From: Adiantum capillus-veneris | Taxonomy: Eukaryota; Streptophyta; Polypodiopsida; Polypodiales; Pteridaceae | DNA: 58,000 bases | Direction: 5' to 3' | Assembly: GCA_014529385.2 (NCBI GenBank) | Contig: CM043959.1 | Span: 64,001,753-64,059,752, forward strand | Shown here: one piece after another, positions 32,555 through 46,443 of the stretch | Numbering within the stretch: the first letter of the stretch is position 1 | Layout of the letters: each line of letters begins with the position of its first letter | Program-made: the position numbers and the translations under genes | Notes under the pieces: generated by a model | What the model saw: only the letters and a program-made list of their open reading frames with translations | Databases searched by the model: none | Told to the model about the DNA's origin: nothing

Positions 32555-33090
32555 TCTATTCTACAACAAAATAAAAATATTCACATCAAATGACCTATGA
32601 TAATCAATAAGAGGTAGAATGGCAGGGTTTGGTGATGCGAGAATTTCTCCTACTCTTTGGGCACCAAACATGAATACCATACGTTGTTGTAAATGGATTT
32701 TTCTACTAATTGCAATGTTTACTCTAATGTGTGGAGTGAAATGAAAGGGAAAAACCTGTATTCCTGGGCCATTATGCATGGTCTATGCATGACCTAATTC
32801 TTAAAACAGAAAAAAAATATAGACGTCCAAACTAAGGTCGTACCTAATGAGAGGCAAAATAAAAGGATTTACTAATGCGTTTATCTCTACCAACCTAAGA
32901 GGACCTAAAATTCTACGAATTACTCGCTGAAATTGCAACTTAGTACTAAAAATTATGTGTACCTTTTGCCTTGCAATGGGAATGAAGGGATCATACAAAT
33001 TCTCGTGATTCATGCAAGCTACTTGATTATGCTAAAGGTTGAGCCTTCACAAAACATACACAAGCCTGTCCTCAGCGGGGGCACCAAAAT
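32555..33090 (-). other. Tat copy A leader and primer site
   Basis: Untranslated leader between primer site and gag. The primer site is at 33070-33086 (minus strand TGGTGCCCCCGCTGAGG), four bases from the LTR end. It has the TGG start of a tRNA-complementary site, but I could not name the tRNA. No gene seen. Confidence 0.75.
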
Positions 33091-34978
<1,888 letters not shown>

Positions 34979-35152
34979 AGTGCACTTCTCATGACCAGCT
35001 ACCTCATTTAGTATCTCATCCTAAAATGGGAGGGGAAAGTGATCTCTTTTTGTTGCCTCATTGAGTGGACGATAATCCACACACACCGTCCACTTTCCGT
35101 TTTTCTTAGGAGTGACAACAACGGGAGAGACCCACTTTGAATTCTCCATTGG

Positions 35153-37399
35153 CTAAATGAAACCTGCTGCCAGAAGCTTTCTTACCTCCTTGAGTATAGC
35201 CTGCTCCTTGATGACTCCTAGCCTTTGTAGCTTCTGAGCCTTAGGTGTGGCCTCTGGCTTCAACTCAATTTTGTGTTGAAAAGCATCTACTCCACGCACA
35301 TCGGTGTAGTCTTTAGCGAAAAGCCTAGGAAATTTCCTTAGCACACATTTGAACTCCTCTCTTTCATTCTTTGTAAGTGTTGTAGATAGCATACCTTCTA
35401 GCATTCTTTCATCTTCCACTTTTTGGTTCTCTTGGGAACCTACCTCCTCCAAACCTTGACAAGAGGTCTCTTGGTTGGTTGGCTTAAACCTTAACCCCAT
35501 GACTTCGATGGAAGACTTCTCTTTAGTAATGCTGCCGCTACTTTCTTCTTCTGAAGTGTTATTGGTCCAACCTTCTTCCGTCTCACTTTGAGATGATTCT
35601 TCATGGAGCTCCTCTTGGCGTTGCTCCTTCATGTCAAAGACAACCTTCCTATGATTGTCGTTCCTGCAAATTAGCTTTCCACTCTCCCAACCCTGCAAAG
35701 CTCGCATTTTCATTAGCCATGGTCTCCCTAGGATAAATGGGTAACCATTTCCTTTGGTAGACATGACATAGAAATCCACTGCCTTCTTAATGCCAAAGGC
35801 CTCCACAAAAACATTTTTACAAATGCCTACGCACCTAGCCTTGCTATTGTTTGCCATCTTGACCTTAATTTCAGGTGTCTCATGGATGTGCATGCCTATT
35901 TTTTGCATGAGTCCCTCTATCATGATGCAAATTTGTGCACCCCTATCCACTAGACATTTCCTAACCAATCTCCCTTTTATGTAACAATCTAGCACAGGTG
36001 TAATGTCCTCATTCATTTCAGCTTGTGCAATTTTTACAGCAGGCACACTCTCTTTTACCTTTCTCCTAGTGCTAGCTGCCCTTGTAAAATCCCTCCTAGC
36101 TTGTGGACATAATGTAAGAAATTGAGGCCATGAGATATCAGGACCCTTACCTCTCATGTCTTCCAACAGGTTGTATGGAGCCATTCCATGTCCAAGAGGA
36201 AAGTCTTGGAGGTTGATACGACGTCGAGTCCTCAATTCTTCCTTGGTCTCCTTTGCCTTCTTTTCTCGTCCATGGTCACTTTGTGATGTAACTCCTTCTT
36301 TCTCCTTACCTTTACCTTGGCCACGCTTAATGCCATTTGCTTCCATGTCAACCTCTCTTGAATTTGTCACCTCTACCACATGCACGTTTGCGTCTGACAA
36401 AGGTGGAACTCCTTCCACTCCTTGTGGAAGTGGTCTTGCTCCATTTGGCCTTTGTATAAGCCGTGGTTGCTGACTAGTTCCTTCACCTGCATTCATCACT
36501 GGGTAATTCAAGTTAGGTCTCCTTGGCTCCCCACGGGGCCAAGGACAATTATACATCCCATGTCCAGACTCACCGCAATTCCAACATTGCAAAACTCTCC
36601 TAGGTCGTGGGTCTCGCTCTTCAGACTTCTTTGCTTGTCCCTTTGGACCTACAGCTTGTGCAAGGTGAATTGACAAGCTGCTTAAAGATTCATTTAACTT
36701 CTCAATCACTTCCGCCGTTACCTCAGGAAGCTCCTTAGATGTTGATGCTTGTGACTTACCTTTGGGTCTAAGACCTTCTATTGGAACCTCCCCCCTTAAG
36801 CACTTGAGTTTCCTATATTTCTCAGCAGCCCTAGTTTCAGCTGCATCAAAGGTAGCAGGTGCACCCGCCTCAACTTTTACCTTAAGGTCAGGAAAGAGTC
36901 CGGCTATGAACCTCTCCTTCTTTAGAAATTCTGCACCATCACTAGGGTTAGCAACATTTCGTATCCACAGAGCCCAAAGACGTAGGAACTCTTGCTTGTA
37001 CAAGTAGTAGTCATCTAAGTCTTTTTGCTTATGAGAAACAATGTCTTGCCATAATTTCTGAGTGTTTTGGGGATCAAAGAAGTATTTCTTGAAACGATTC
37101 AAAACTTCCGTGTAATTCCCTTTAACTTCCTCAGGCAAAGAGTCAAGCCAAGTGCTAGCATCTTTCCTAAGGACCACCTCAAACATTTCTACACGTTCTT
37201 GATCAGTTACTATCCTCTTGATACAAGAAGACATCTTGAAATTCGCTAGAAATAATTCTACATCCTCTCCAGGCTCCCCAAAGAAAAGAGGATATCCAGA
37301 CATTTGGCGTTGGCTCTCCATTGAATTGATTTCAAAGTGACGCGTTTTTGTTTTTTCTTTCTTTAAAAGATTTACACAATAATATTTTCTAAATTGCAA
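35153..37399 (-). pseudogene. Tat copy B Gag-protease extending to the RT start
   Basis: Same architecture as copy A: capsid core, CWNCGESGHGMYNC knuckle, linker and protease with the same LVDRGAQ change. Copy B lacks copy A's frameshift and runs on through the protease-RT linker until a TAG at 35153-35155. The frame then continues into RT, with one more TAG at 35021-35023. This shows the family encodes Gag, protease, RT and RNase H in a single long frame. About 748 codons before the first stop. Confidence 0.9.
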
Positions 37400-37935
37400 T
37401 CTATTCTACAACAAAATAAAAATATTCACATCAAATGACCTATGATAATCAATAAGAGGTAGAATGGCAGGGTTTGGTGATGCGAGAATTTCTCCTACTC
37501 TTTGGGCACCAAACATGAATACCATACGTTGTTGTAAATGGATTTTTCTACTAATTGCAATGTTTACTCTAATGTGTGGAGTGAAATGAAAGGGAAAAAC
37601 CTGTATTCCTGGGCCATTATGCATGGTCTATGCATGACCTAATTCTTAAAACAAAACAAAAATATAGACGTCCAAACTAAGGTCGTACCTAATGAGAGGC
37701 AAAATAAAAGGATTTACTGATGCGTTTATCTCTACCAACCTAAGAGGACCTAAAATTCTACGAATTACTCGCTGAAATTGCAACTTAGTACTAAAAATTA
37801 TGTGTACCTTTTGCCTTGCAATGGGAATGAAGGGATCATACAAATTCTCGTGATTCATGCAAGCTACTTGATTATGCTAAAGGTTGAGCCTTCACAAAAC
37901 ATACACAAGCCTGTCCTCAGCGGGGGCACCAAAAT
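37400..37935 (-). other. Tat copy B leader and primer site
   Basis: Near-identical to the copy A leader. The primer site at 37915-37931 is TGGTGCCCCCGCTGAGG on the minus strand, followed by a four-base spacer before LTR3. No gene seen. Confidence 0.75.
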
Positions 37936-38194
37936 TGAGGCGGTCCGGGGCGGGCAACAAGAAGAGCAACCTCTAGACACCCTTCAAGGCTCCCGTGCTG
38001 CTCAATGGGGCTGGGGCACAACACAAAACAAACCAAAACAACAAACCCAAAGCCAAATCCCAACTACACAAGGGGCACCACCTAGTTTAGGAGCGAACTA
38101 GGACGCAAAAGAGGAGAATCGTTAGAGCAACCCACAAACAAGCAAGGAATTTACACTAACCCTAACACCAATGGAACACTCTCACACACTAAAA

Positions 38195-38234
<40 letters not shown>

Positions 38235-40544
38235 TGTACAACTTAGCTTCAACTTTATATTTTGCACAAAAAGGAACTTAGAGCTTGCGGAATCAAGTGA
38301 CAAGATTTGGTTATAGCATCACTAACACATTGTCTTAGGGTTATGGGAGCCCTCTCACCATCCACCCTCTTACAATGGTAGCCAAACAATAGCCAATGAA
38401 TCACAAGCAACAAAACAACAACCTTCAATGAAACAAGCCACCTTATGAAGCTGAATGAGTTTGCCAAGCCAAATTGGAGGAGAAGCGTGAGCCTTTGGAC
38501 ATGAATTGCACCCAAAACTACCAATTCATTGATGTTGAGGTAGATACAACAATGGTAGGAAGAATATCTTCTACTCGCACTCACTCAAACTAGCTCAAGC
38601 TTTTCTATGCACCAAGGTGATGGTGTATAGAAAGCTTACTCTCTCTTTACAACCAAGATAGAACTAGCGTGTGGTACGCTCCATCTAGTGTGCAATGGTA
38701 TAGTCATGTCTTTTACAAGGAGGAATGGGTTCTATTTATAGGTTTTAGAAGCCTTGATTAGGATTAAGTCTAATCAATTTTATTAGGAAAGATCAAGGAT
38801 TATGAATTTTTATGAATTTCAAATGATAATGGGGTCTCTCTTTTCTCTTGAGTCACATGGATGTGGGCTCAAGTAAGAGAATTATTGATGTGGTGAAAGG
38901 AGAGAAACTTCCATGGGAGTGAGTGAATTTGGTTTACTTGTGCGGTTGCCTACTCCATATGTTGATAGTGTGGGTGCATTTTTACAAGAGAAGTTAGTTG
39001 TTAGCGGTAATAATCACTACAATTGTTAGTGATACATTTACAATGGGTAGGATGAGTTGATTTGATGAAGGAAGAGGGGTGAATTAAAAGAGAATCATTG
39101 AGATGGTGAAGCTTTGAAGAAGCTTGAACTCACCCTTGTGTAGATTGTGGAAAAAATGACCGCTGGTCTTCTTCTTCTTCTTCGCTTCTTTACGCCGCCG
39201 CCACGGTTGACCACCACGATGAAAAGAGGATTTGTTGATGAAAAATCCTTAATTTGCAGAAGTTATCATGGTTAAGATGCTGAATTTTAGATATTTTTAG
39301 GAGAGGTAAATGAAATTGTAACATAGAAGCAATAGAGAGAGAGACATGGAGAGGGTGTATGTATGTAGAGGTTCATAAAAGAACTATAGGGATGAAAGAG
39401 AAGGGTAATGGTGAAGAGGGTGGGAGAAGCCATGGAAATTTCAGGTTTGAGTGAGGGAAGGAGAGGGAGGGATGTGTAAGAGTGAGTAGGTGTGTGGAAG
39501 GGTGAGAGAAGACTAAGGGCTACTTGTGAAAAAAGTGGGCAGACTGGGGTCCACTCAAAAAATCATAGCTCCCCGCTGGTAGCTCCAAAAATCATGAAAA
39601 ATTTGAGGTGATTATTCAGAGCGTGGACTACATTTTTTCTTTTGACCACCACTCCAAATTCGGAGTGGAGATAGGTGCCAAAATTCTCACCAAAAAGCCT
39701 GTTTTTATGCCTGCAAAAGTCTTTTAGTGGCCCCCTCCTTTGTTGAATTTGTACAATGCATCCAAGAGTGAGCCCCTCCTTTGTCATATTATAATACAAA
39801 GCATCCAAGTTTCCCTTGACCCATGCATGGAGGAGGATTATTTGTGAATAAAGAAATATATACATGGTGGGAGTAGTGTATGGACTATTCATGGACTTTA
39901 GCTCAATGAGCACATGGTGTTAGAATAATGAGTAAAAACAATAATAAAAATATGGAGGAGTTATGGATATGGAAAGATATTGGAATCATATGATATGGTC
40001 CTTCTTTGAATTATTTGGGTGAAAGAGGAAAAGGTATGCAATTAAATAATATAATAAACGTAACCAATGAGTAGAAATCAATTTTTGGTTTTCACGAGGG
40101 TGAAGGTGAAAATGTGGGAGTGATTTGTATAAAGGAAAAATATGAGGTTAGAGTATGTACATATTGGCAAAAAATATAATTATGGTGTAAGAGGATGAAA
40201 GAAGGTGTACATAGGTAAAATAAAACACACACCTAAGTAGAAATATTTAAATAAAATACCAAAATAATTATAAAAAATCCCTATATTTAGGCCATATATA
40301 CAATGAAATATTTACACACAAAGAGGCCATAATATACTTTTATTTTTTCTTTTTTTATTTTTTTTGGCTCAACTAGCCCAGCGACTAGCTAACTGAGGGT
40401 TTTTAAGAAGATATGGGAAAAGCCCCCTAACTCACACACGCCTATGTACGGTGAAATGGTAGGGATAGCCATAGCGTTTGGGTGAATTTGGTAGGGTGGA
40501 GTAACTTACTATGGCAATTATGGAGAGCCGAAAAACGGCTATCA
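37936..40544 (-). repeat. Tat LTR3 (5' LTR of copy B, 2609 bp)
   Basis: Full-length, same ends as LTR1; the 38-bp length difference is mostly the shorter GA array (38198-38231). The end carries a perfect short inverted repeat, AGCCG-AAAAA-CGGCT, three bases from the terminus. Confidence 0.93.
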
Positions 40545-40548
40545 CTAG
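40545..40548. other. Target-site duplication CTAG (right of Tat array)
   Basis: Matches 24516-24519. Removing the array and one CTAG rejoins the E protease codons in frame, which supports a single insertion event. Confidence 0.75.
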
Positions 40549-41531
40549 AAGATCTCAAGAGGTGGAATAAATCGTTCTTTCTTCGGTACCCAAACTAGAT
40601 CTGGAGCGGGTGTGTAGCATTCTGTGATTTTTTTCTTTCCGTGAATGTCAATTTGTTTTGGAGCTACAGGATTGGGCTTACATGGGTCCAGGTGACAGGT
40701 AAGAACACAATCTACGTTTTGGCACCCAGATTTGATCATTTTCTTGACAGTAGCCTTGGGCTTCCAATAGTCGTTTAGGAATCCAAGGCCACGTTTCCTT
40801 GGGTCCAGGTGACAGGTAAGAACACAATCTACGTTTTGGCACCCAGATTTGATCATTTTCTTGATAGTAGCCTTGGGCTTTCAATAGTCGTTTAGGAATC
40901 CAAGGCCACGTTTCCTTACATTTCTTGGGACGAGTGGGACTTTTCTTACAAGGCTTCTGGTTTTTAGCACTAGCTATGGTCGCTAAAGAAGTTTTAGGGA
41001 CCCACTTGTATGTTTTCTTCGTTATATTAGGATGAGTCTTGTCAAAAGCTACATGCATTGCTTCTAGCATATTTAAGGGTATGAGTGGTGGCATTTCATC
41101 CCCCTCAGGTGTTACCCATGTCGTCCCCCTATTTACCCAAGTGTTTATGTTTGCTGCTAGGTGGACCCAATTCACATTGTCCGACTCACTCATCCCAGGT
41201 AGTACATCCATATAAGGAGAATCTTCCCCAACATCAGTGTCCGCTTTACACGTGTAACAATACTGCAATGGGGCCTAGTGAACCGTTGTGTCAGATCTAT
41301 GATCAATTATAAACCCGTTTTTTAGAGGATGTGCTCGACCAGTTACAAGATCCACTCGAATGAAAAAATCTTGGAACTGCAAGTAGACATGGTTTTTAGA
41401 CCAGTCATGCACCATTTTTGCTTCCCTCATGAAAGGACGTCCTAAGATCATCTCAGATGCCATAGTGCTGCAAGCGTAAACGGGGACAAACTGCTCAACC
41501 GAGCGTAAAGCGCATAACCATAAACGCAAGT
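40549..41531 (-). pseudogene. E-type protease C-terminal half and W-P-K repeat protein, inverted relative to E
   Basis: On the minus strand, 41529-41275 is the second half of a retropepsin: FVPVYACS, then MILGRPFMREAKMVHDW, aligning with the P1 segment around ILGRPF. After an in-frame TAG (41275-41277) the same frame gives a 196-residue chain with W-P-K modules: YKWVPK, then WPWIPKRLLKAQGYYQEN and a near-copy, each ending IWVPKRR. A frameshift near 40690 leads to a last module, LVWVPKK. The protease part begins just where E's plus-strand protease stops, so the two halves complement each other without overlap. Inversion inside one element is the simplest reading; two truncated elements meeting head-to-head is the alternative. 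Confidence 0.7.
40684..40917 (-). repeat. 117-bp in-frame tandem duplication of a W-P-K module
   Basis: Two adjacent 117-bp units (40684-40800 and 40801-40917) differ at only about two or three positions. 117 is 39 codons, so the duplication adds one complete module without shifting the frame. Confidence 0.93.
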
Positions 41532-42142
41532 AGAGAGCAAACTAACTCAAAACGTGTCCCATAAGAGAAACTGCTTGCAAAAATCTGTAAAAACCTGTGA
41601 AACCTGTTTTTACTAGCATGTATTGTAGCCACACAAGCATACGCAAATCCTCACTCCTATGAGAGTGGATACAAGAACACCAAATTATGTCCAAACTGAC
41701 AAAACCTATCAATGTGAGAGCTAAGCTTGATCACAAACTATGGCAAGTAAACTCCAGCCACTATCCCACAAAAGCATACACAAAGCAGAATCTCAAGACA
41801 CTTGCTCTGTCAAAACTAGTATGCCAGCCAAACACTGCAGGAAGATGTCCTCAACTGCAAATGGCAACACCTCTAGGAGTACTACTCAACCTATAGCTGG
41901 GAGTCAAAATAGAAAGCTCCAAATGGTCGAGCACTCACAGCTCAAGACCAAAAGTGCAGAGCGAAACACGTTCATGATGCACCACACAAAAGGGAAAACA
42001 ATGCACGTAAATCATGAGTTCTATAAGCAATCGTAATCTCGATCGCACCAACAATGTGCATTAAACTGCTGGAAAAAGTTTGCCACAGTTTTTTCAGCAA
42101 AACGGCTACAAAACCAGTAATCAAAGTGACTACACACTATCG
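41532..42142. other. Unassigned flank between W-P-K segment and element D
   Basis: No supported gene; only short ORFs. It continues at 56997 on the other side of D. It may be leader sequence of the minus-strand copia element whose primer site is at 57646, or downstream sequence of E. Confidence 0.4.
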
Positions 42143-42931
42143 TGCGGCTCCGCTTCCATGATGGGAAAAAGAGCAAAGGGAAGCAAAAAAAGTCTATTTG
42201 AAGCTTACACATTTATAGAGTAGTGACCAGGGCTTGAGAACAAGCAAGGAGATCCAGAAATTGTATGCTTTATGTCGTTATTATGAAGGCCTAAGCATAG
42301 AGATTTCATACTTGAAGAAAAGGTTTTACATGTGAAAGGGCTCGTACGACATACAAGGAAACTTGGGTAGAGGAAGACATGTGATCAGTGGTAAAAAGGA
42401 AAGTGTGTGAGAGACTTCACACCTCTGCATGAGGGAGGCTGAAAACATCGTAGTCTGTAAAATTTTCATAAAACAGGATTTTTGTAAAAATGGCCCACGA
42501 TGCGAGAAGGAAAACAGTATTTTGAGCATTTTTACGTCTCACGCACAGAGGCTAATTCGACATCCATTAGGAGATATTCAAGTTTTCGTACTTTGTTGTA
42601 TTAGCGGGGAGGAAACCATAAGCTTTGAGCACTCTAATCCTAAGCCAAGCTTCCATAGCCCACTCTAATCCAAGCTTCCATAGCCAATCTAATCAAAGCC
42701 ACTATAAGCCACTCTAATCCAAGCTCCCAAGCCACTCTAATCATGTAAGGAGTTTTAATAATTTAAGCAGCGGTATTGTTAATTGCCCGCTTTGGATAAT
42801 CAAGCTTCAGAATCGTGTTCAAGTTGTCAGTTTTAAGCTTTTTCTACATTAATTGTGTTTGTTGCAACTCTCTTCCACACACCTCTCACAGCCAGAGGCC
42901 CCGCGCCTTCTTGGCTCACCTTTCAAACACA
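42143..42931 (+). repeat. D 5' LTR (about 789 bp)
   Basis: Starts TGCGGCTCC, matching TGTGGCTCT at 56235, and ends near CAAACACA. It contains a minisatellite of about 20-25 bp units (about 42620-42745, core CCACTCTAATCCAAGCTTCC). It has about one more unit than the right LTR, which accounts for the length difference. Confidence 0.8.
42620..42745 (+). repeat. CTCTAATCCAAGC minisatellite in D 5' LTR
   Basis: About five imperfect units built on CACTCTAATC and CAAGCTTCCATAG. The matching array in the 3' LTR (about 56716-56806) has one unit fewer. Confidence 0.85.
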
Positions 42932-42965
42932 AACGACGTGAAACGAGCCGGGGTGGGAGGTAAAG

Positions 42966-43408
42966 ATGGAGATGCCAGAACAATTGATGCAGTTTATTGA
43001 AGATTACAATTCCAATGGACTTGATAAAACTCTAGCAGTTGCAGATTTGAAAGAAATGACGTTGAGATTAGTTCAGGGATGTTTGCAAGAAGTAAAAGCT
43101 ATGAAGATGAAAAAGCAGATTGATGATGCAGTGGAGTGGCACTTGATGCCGTACATGAGCAGTGTGGTATTTTTCAAGGAAATGATCCAGATGGGCTCCT
43201 TGCATGCTATAAAATAGAGATGAAGAGCCAAGGAATTCCAGAAGATTGGATGATTCTGAGTTTTGAAGAAGTGGTAACCTCCGAATTTAAAGATAAGATT
43301 CGAGAACTGGCAGAAACATATCCCACACAGTGGGACTATTTTGCAAATGGGTTTGTTCATGAAAGCTCAAGGATTATCGAGTTGGCAATGAAGGAGATTA
43401 CCGAATGA
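42966..43408 (+). pseudogene. D gag-like ORF, frameshifted
   Basis: A Met at 42966, 34 bp after the LTR, starts a protein rich in acidic and amphipathic segments. Near 43130 the coding frame changes to the one ending at 43408. The second part has a Gag-capsid flavour: GIFQGNDPDGLLACYKIEMK, then GIPEDWMILSF, then ELAETYPTQWDYFANGF, which recalls the target-fold, small-residue and W.F pattern of short plant Gag proteins. The identification is by pattern only and could be wrong. No zinc knuckle is seen. Confidence 0.5.
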
Positions 43409-43515
43409 AGCCAGATTGTTTTCTATAAAGAAGAAGGGGATTAGATGGAGTTTCTTAATTATGATCAATTTTGGTAACATATTTTTGCAAGGAGTAAAGG
43501 CAAGGCAAATAAATC

Positions 43516-43916
43516 TTGGAAGTAGCAGATTCAGCTTCAGAGAACCATATTTTGAGCAATCTAGCAAAGGTAAACAATGAATTTAATGCTCAAACAGAAA
43601 TATATGATTTTTTTCAGAGATTGATCGCATGGAAGTTACCTCGGTTAATGGTTCTAGTGAAGAGCAAGACTGTAAAAACAAGTGGTTCACAAGCTGTTGA
43701 CCTTGACATGGGTTATTCTGAAGGAGTTCATCAAGAAAATGAGCCTCTACAGGATACTAATGAAACTATCAACACTATAACCAAGCAGGACAACATGTTT
43801 GTTGCAGATGATTGCATCAATAAAGCCATTATCTACACATTAGCTGATGAAGTGACCGAGATTGTGGATCCAACACAGAATGAGCCTGAGAATGCCATTG
43901 AACTTATGATTGCAAC
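43516..43916 (+). pseudogene. D second ORF, 5' part (unknown acidic protein)
   Basis: Open frame in the D interior, acidic in its second half (many Asp/Glu/Asn), with no recognised domain. It is cut at 43916 by Tat copy C. Codons on either side of copy C connect in frame once one 4-bp duplication is removed, so the 3' part is at 54685-55489. The listed start (GTG-type) is not reliable. Confidence 0.5.
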
Positions 43917-46298
43917 TGAGGCGGTCTGGGGCGGGCAACAAGAAGAGTGGCCTCTAAGCACCCTTCTATGCTCCCGTGCTAATCAATTGGGTTGGGGTTG
44001 GAAAAAAACAACAAACACACACACAAACCCGCAACCTAACCCTACACAAATTTGGGGCACCACCTAGTTTTGGATGCGAACTAGGACGCGTAGAGAGAGA
44101 AATAGAGAAAGATTTAGTGCTCGGGCTGCTTTGAAATGTATCGATACTGATCAAGCAAACACAATTATATATGTCACCCTCTTACAGTATGTGGGATTGA
44201 TGGCTAAATTGATAACAACACCTAAAGACAAGCTATCAAGAACTTAAATAAAACACCAAGACACTTACACATCATTGTTGTCCATGACTTCACATTGGAA
44301 GAGAGGCAAAGTATCCATGCTTAGTCCAAATCCACCCTCCTTGATTCAGCCAAATGTTGGGCTTACACTAGTAGGAGAAATGATAGATTTCCTACTCTCA
44401 ATTGAATTATCACTCTCTCTTACAATGGCATAGAGCTCCCTTGCTAATCGCCCCTAGTACAACACATATATATGCATAAGTCAATGAGATTACACTCAAG
44501 ATATCCTTCTCAAGAGGATGAGCTTGGCTTCTCAAGCTACAGCATAGTGCTCTTGCTTATGGATTACCCCCTTTTGTGCTAGCTACACCCTCCTTTTATA
44601 GCAATTTTGAGGGATAGGGTTACTCCTCTAACCATGGTTGGGTTAGATTTTCAGCTTATCTAATTTCGTTTGCTTGGATTTATCAAGAAGTTGGTGGGGA
44701 TAGATGAAGAAAAGAGAGAGGAGAGAAGTGGAGGTGATAGGACATTTCATAGTAGGTTAGTGTTAGTAAATTAGTAGAGTTAGTATTTTTATTGATTTAC
44801 AAATGGAATTGGATATTTACAATGGGAGTATCCATGTAGAAGACAAATAAGTAATAAAAAACTCTTAATAGGTAAGAAAATATGGATTTCTTACAATGTT
44901 GATGCTCCAAGTGTCTTGAGTAGGGTCAATTTTGACACTTGTTGACGGTCCACTAGCTTTGACGGTACGTTTTTTCTCCACTCTTGACCTTCCTTGGGAG
45001 CCAAGGTAATTGAATATGAGTAATCAATCACCATGATTCTGTCTTTCAAGAGAAGAGACTGAATTTTGTGGTTTAATTGATAGATATGGGTAATATGGAG
45101 GAGGAAAAATGAGACTAGGTGGTCAATTTTTGGAGTGGAAGTGTGTGTAGGAGACATTCTTCAAGGTTGAGAAGAAGGTGAGTAGGGTGCAGAGAGGAGT
45201 GGTGAGAGAGGTGGGGATGATAAGTGGAGAAGTGTGTGTGAAAGAGAAAAATGATAAAGTGGAAGAGGGAGTGTGGTTGCATAGCATGGGGAAACTGGGG
45301 TCCACCAATAAAATCATAGCTCACAGATCGTAGCTCAAAAAAATATGGAAAATTTGGAAGCAAAAGTTCAACCCACAAGCTACAACTTTTGTTTGTATCA
45401 CCTTTTCAAATTTAGAGAGCAAAAGACCTTTAAAAATTTAGCAAAATCGACTGTCTTTTCCCACTGCACAAAGTCCTTGTGGGGTCCTTCTTTGGATGAT
45501 TCTTTTGAATGCCTCCAAGAGTGAGCCCTCCATAGTGCATACATGCATGCCACATACCCTTGACCTTGTTTGGTAGGTGTATAATTGAAGATATTGTTGA
45601 GATCATGATATAAATGAATAGTACAACTAAGGAAATCAAATATTGAGGGGTCTAAAAAAATATGTACATGTCAAATATAAATAATATAGGTGGAAAAAAT
45701 ATAAAAGGATGAAAATAAATAAGTCTACCATAAAAAGATGAATATTTTTGGTGTTCTAATTTATGAGAGTAATAGAGAATAGATGTAGAAAGGAAAAAAT
45801 CACAATAGTGAAAAAAATAGACATAAATAAAACTAGTTTTTTTGGATTTTTGTTGGGATGGAGTTAGACCAGAAATAAGAGAAGCTTGCATGAAATTATT
45901 TCTTTATGGAATAAAGAGTCTGTAAAATGGTAAGAAAAACTGTGGTAATGGTGAGTCAATGTACATAGCATAAATAACACACACCTAGGTAGAAATATTT
46001 AAATAAATACCAAAATAATTATGAAAAATCATATATTTAGGCCCTATATACAATGAAATACTTACACACAAAGAGGCCATAATATACCTTTTTTTTAAAT
46101 TATTATTTTTATATATTTTTTGGTCAACTAGCCCAGTGACTAGCTAATTGAGGGTTTTTAAGAAAATATGGGGAAAGTCCCCTAACTCACACATGCCTAT
46201 GTACAGTGAAATGGTAGGGATAGCCACAGTGTTTGGGTGATTTTGGTAGGGTGAGGTAGCTCATTATTGAAATTTGGATAGCCAAAAAACGGCTATCA
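43917..46298 (-). repeat. Copy C 3' LTR (2382 bp)
   Basis: Starts TGAGGCGGTCTGG and ends GGCTATCA. The GA array is reduced to a few units. A 60-bp stretch at about 44115-44174 is unrelated to the corresponding 150 bp of the partner, which explains the length difference. The purine tract next to it (from 46299) has a C in the run and is weakened. Confidence 0.92.
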
Positions 46299-46443
46299 TT
46301 AGCCCTCCCGCAATATGATGGTATATTCATGTACCATCATAGAGCATCTTTTCCAAAGAGAGTGCTTCAGAGTCGTTGACGAGATCTTCATTGTTTGGCC
46401 CCTTGGCATTTTGGCTCGAGTTACACTCATGCTTCATGGAACA

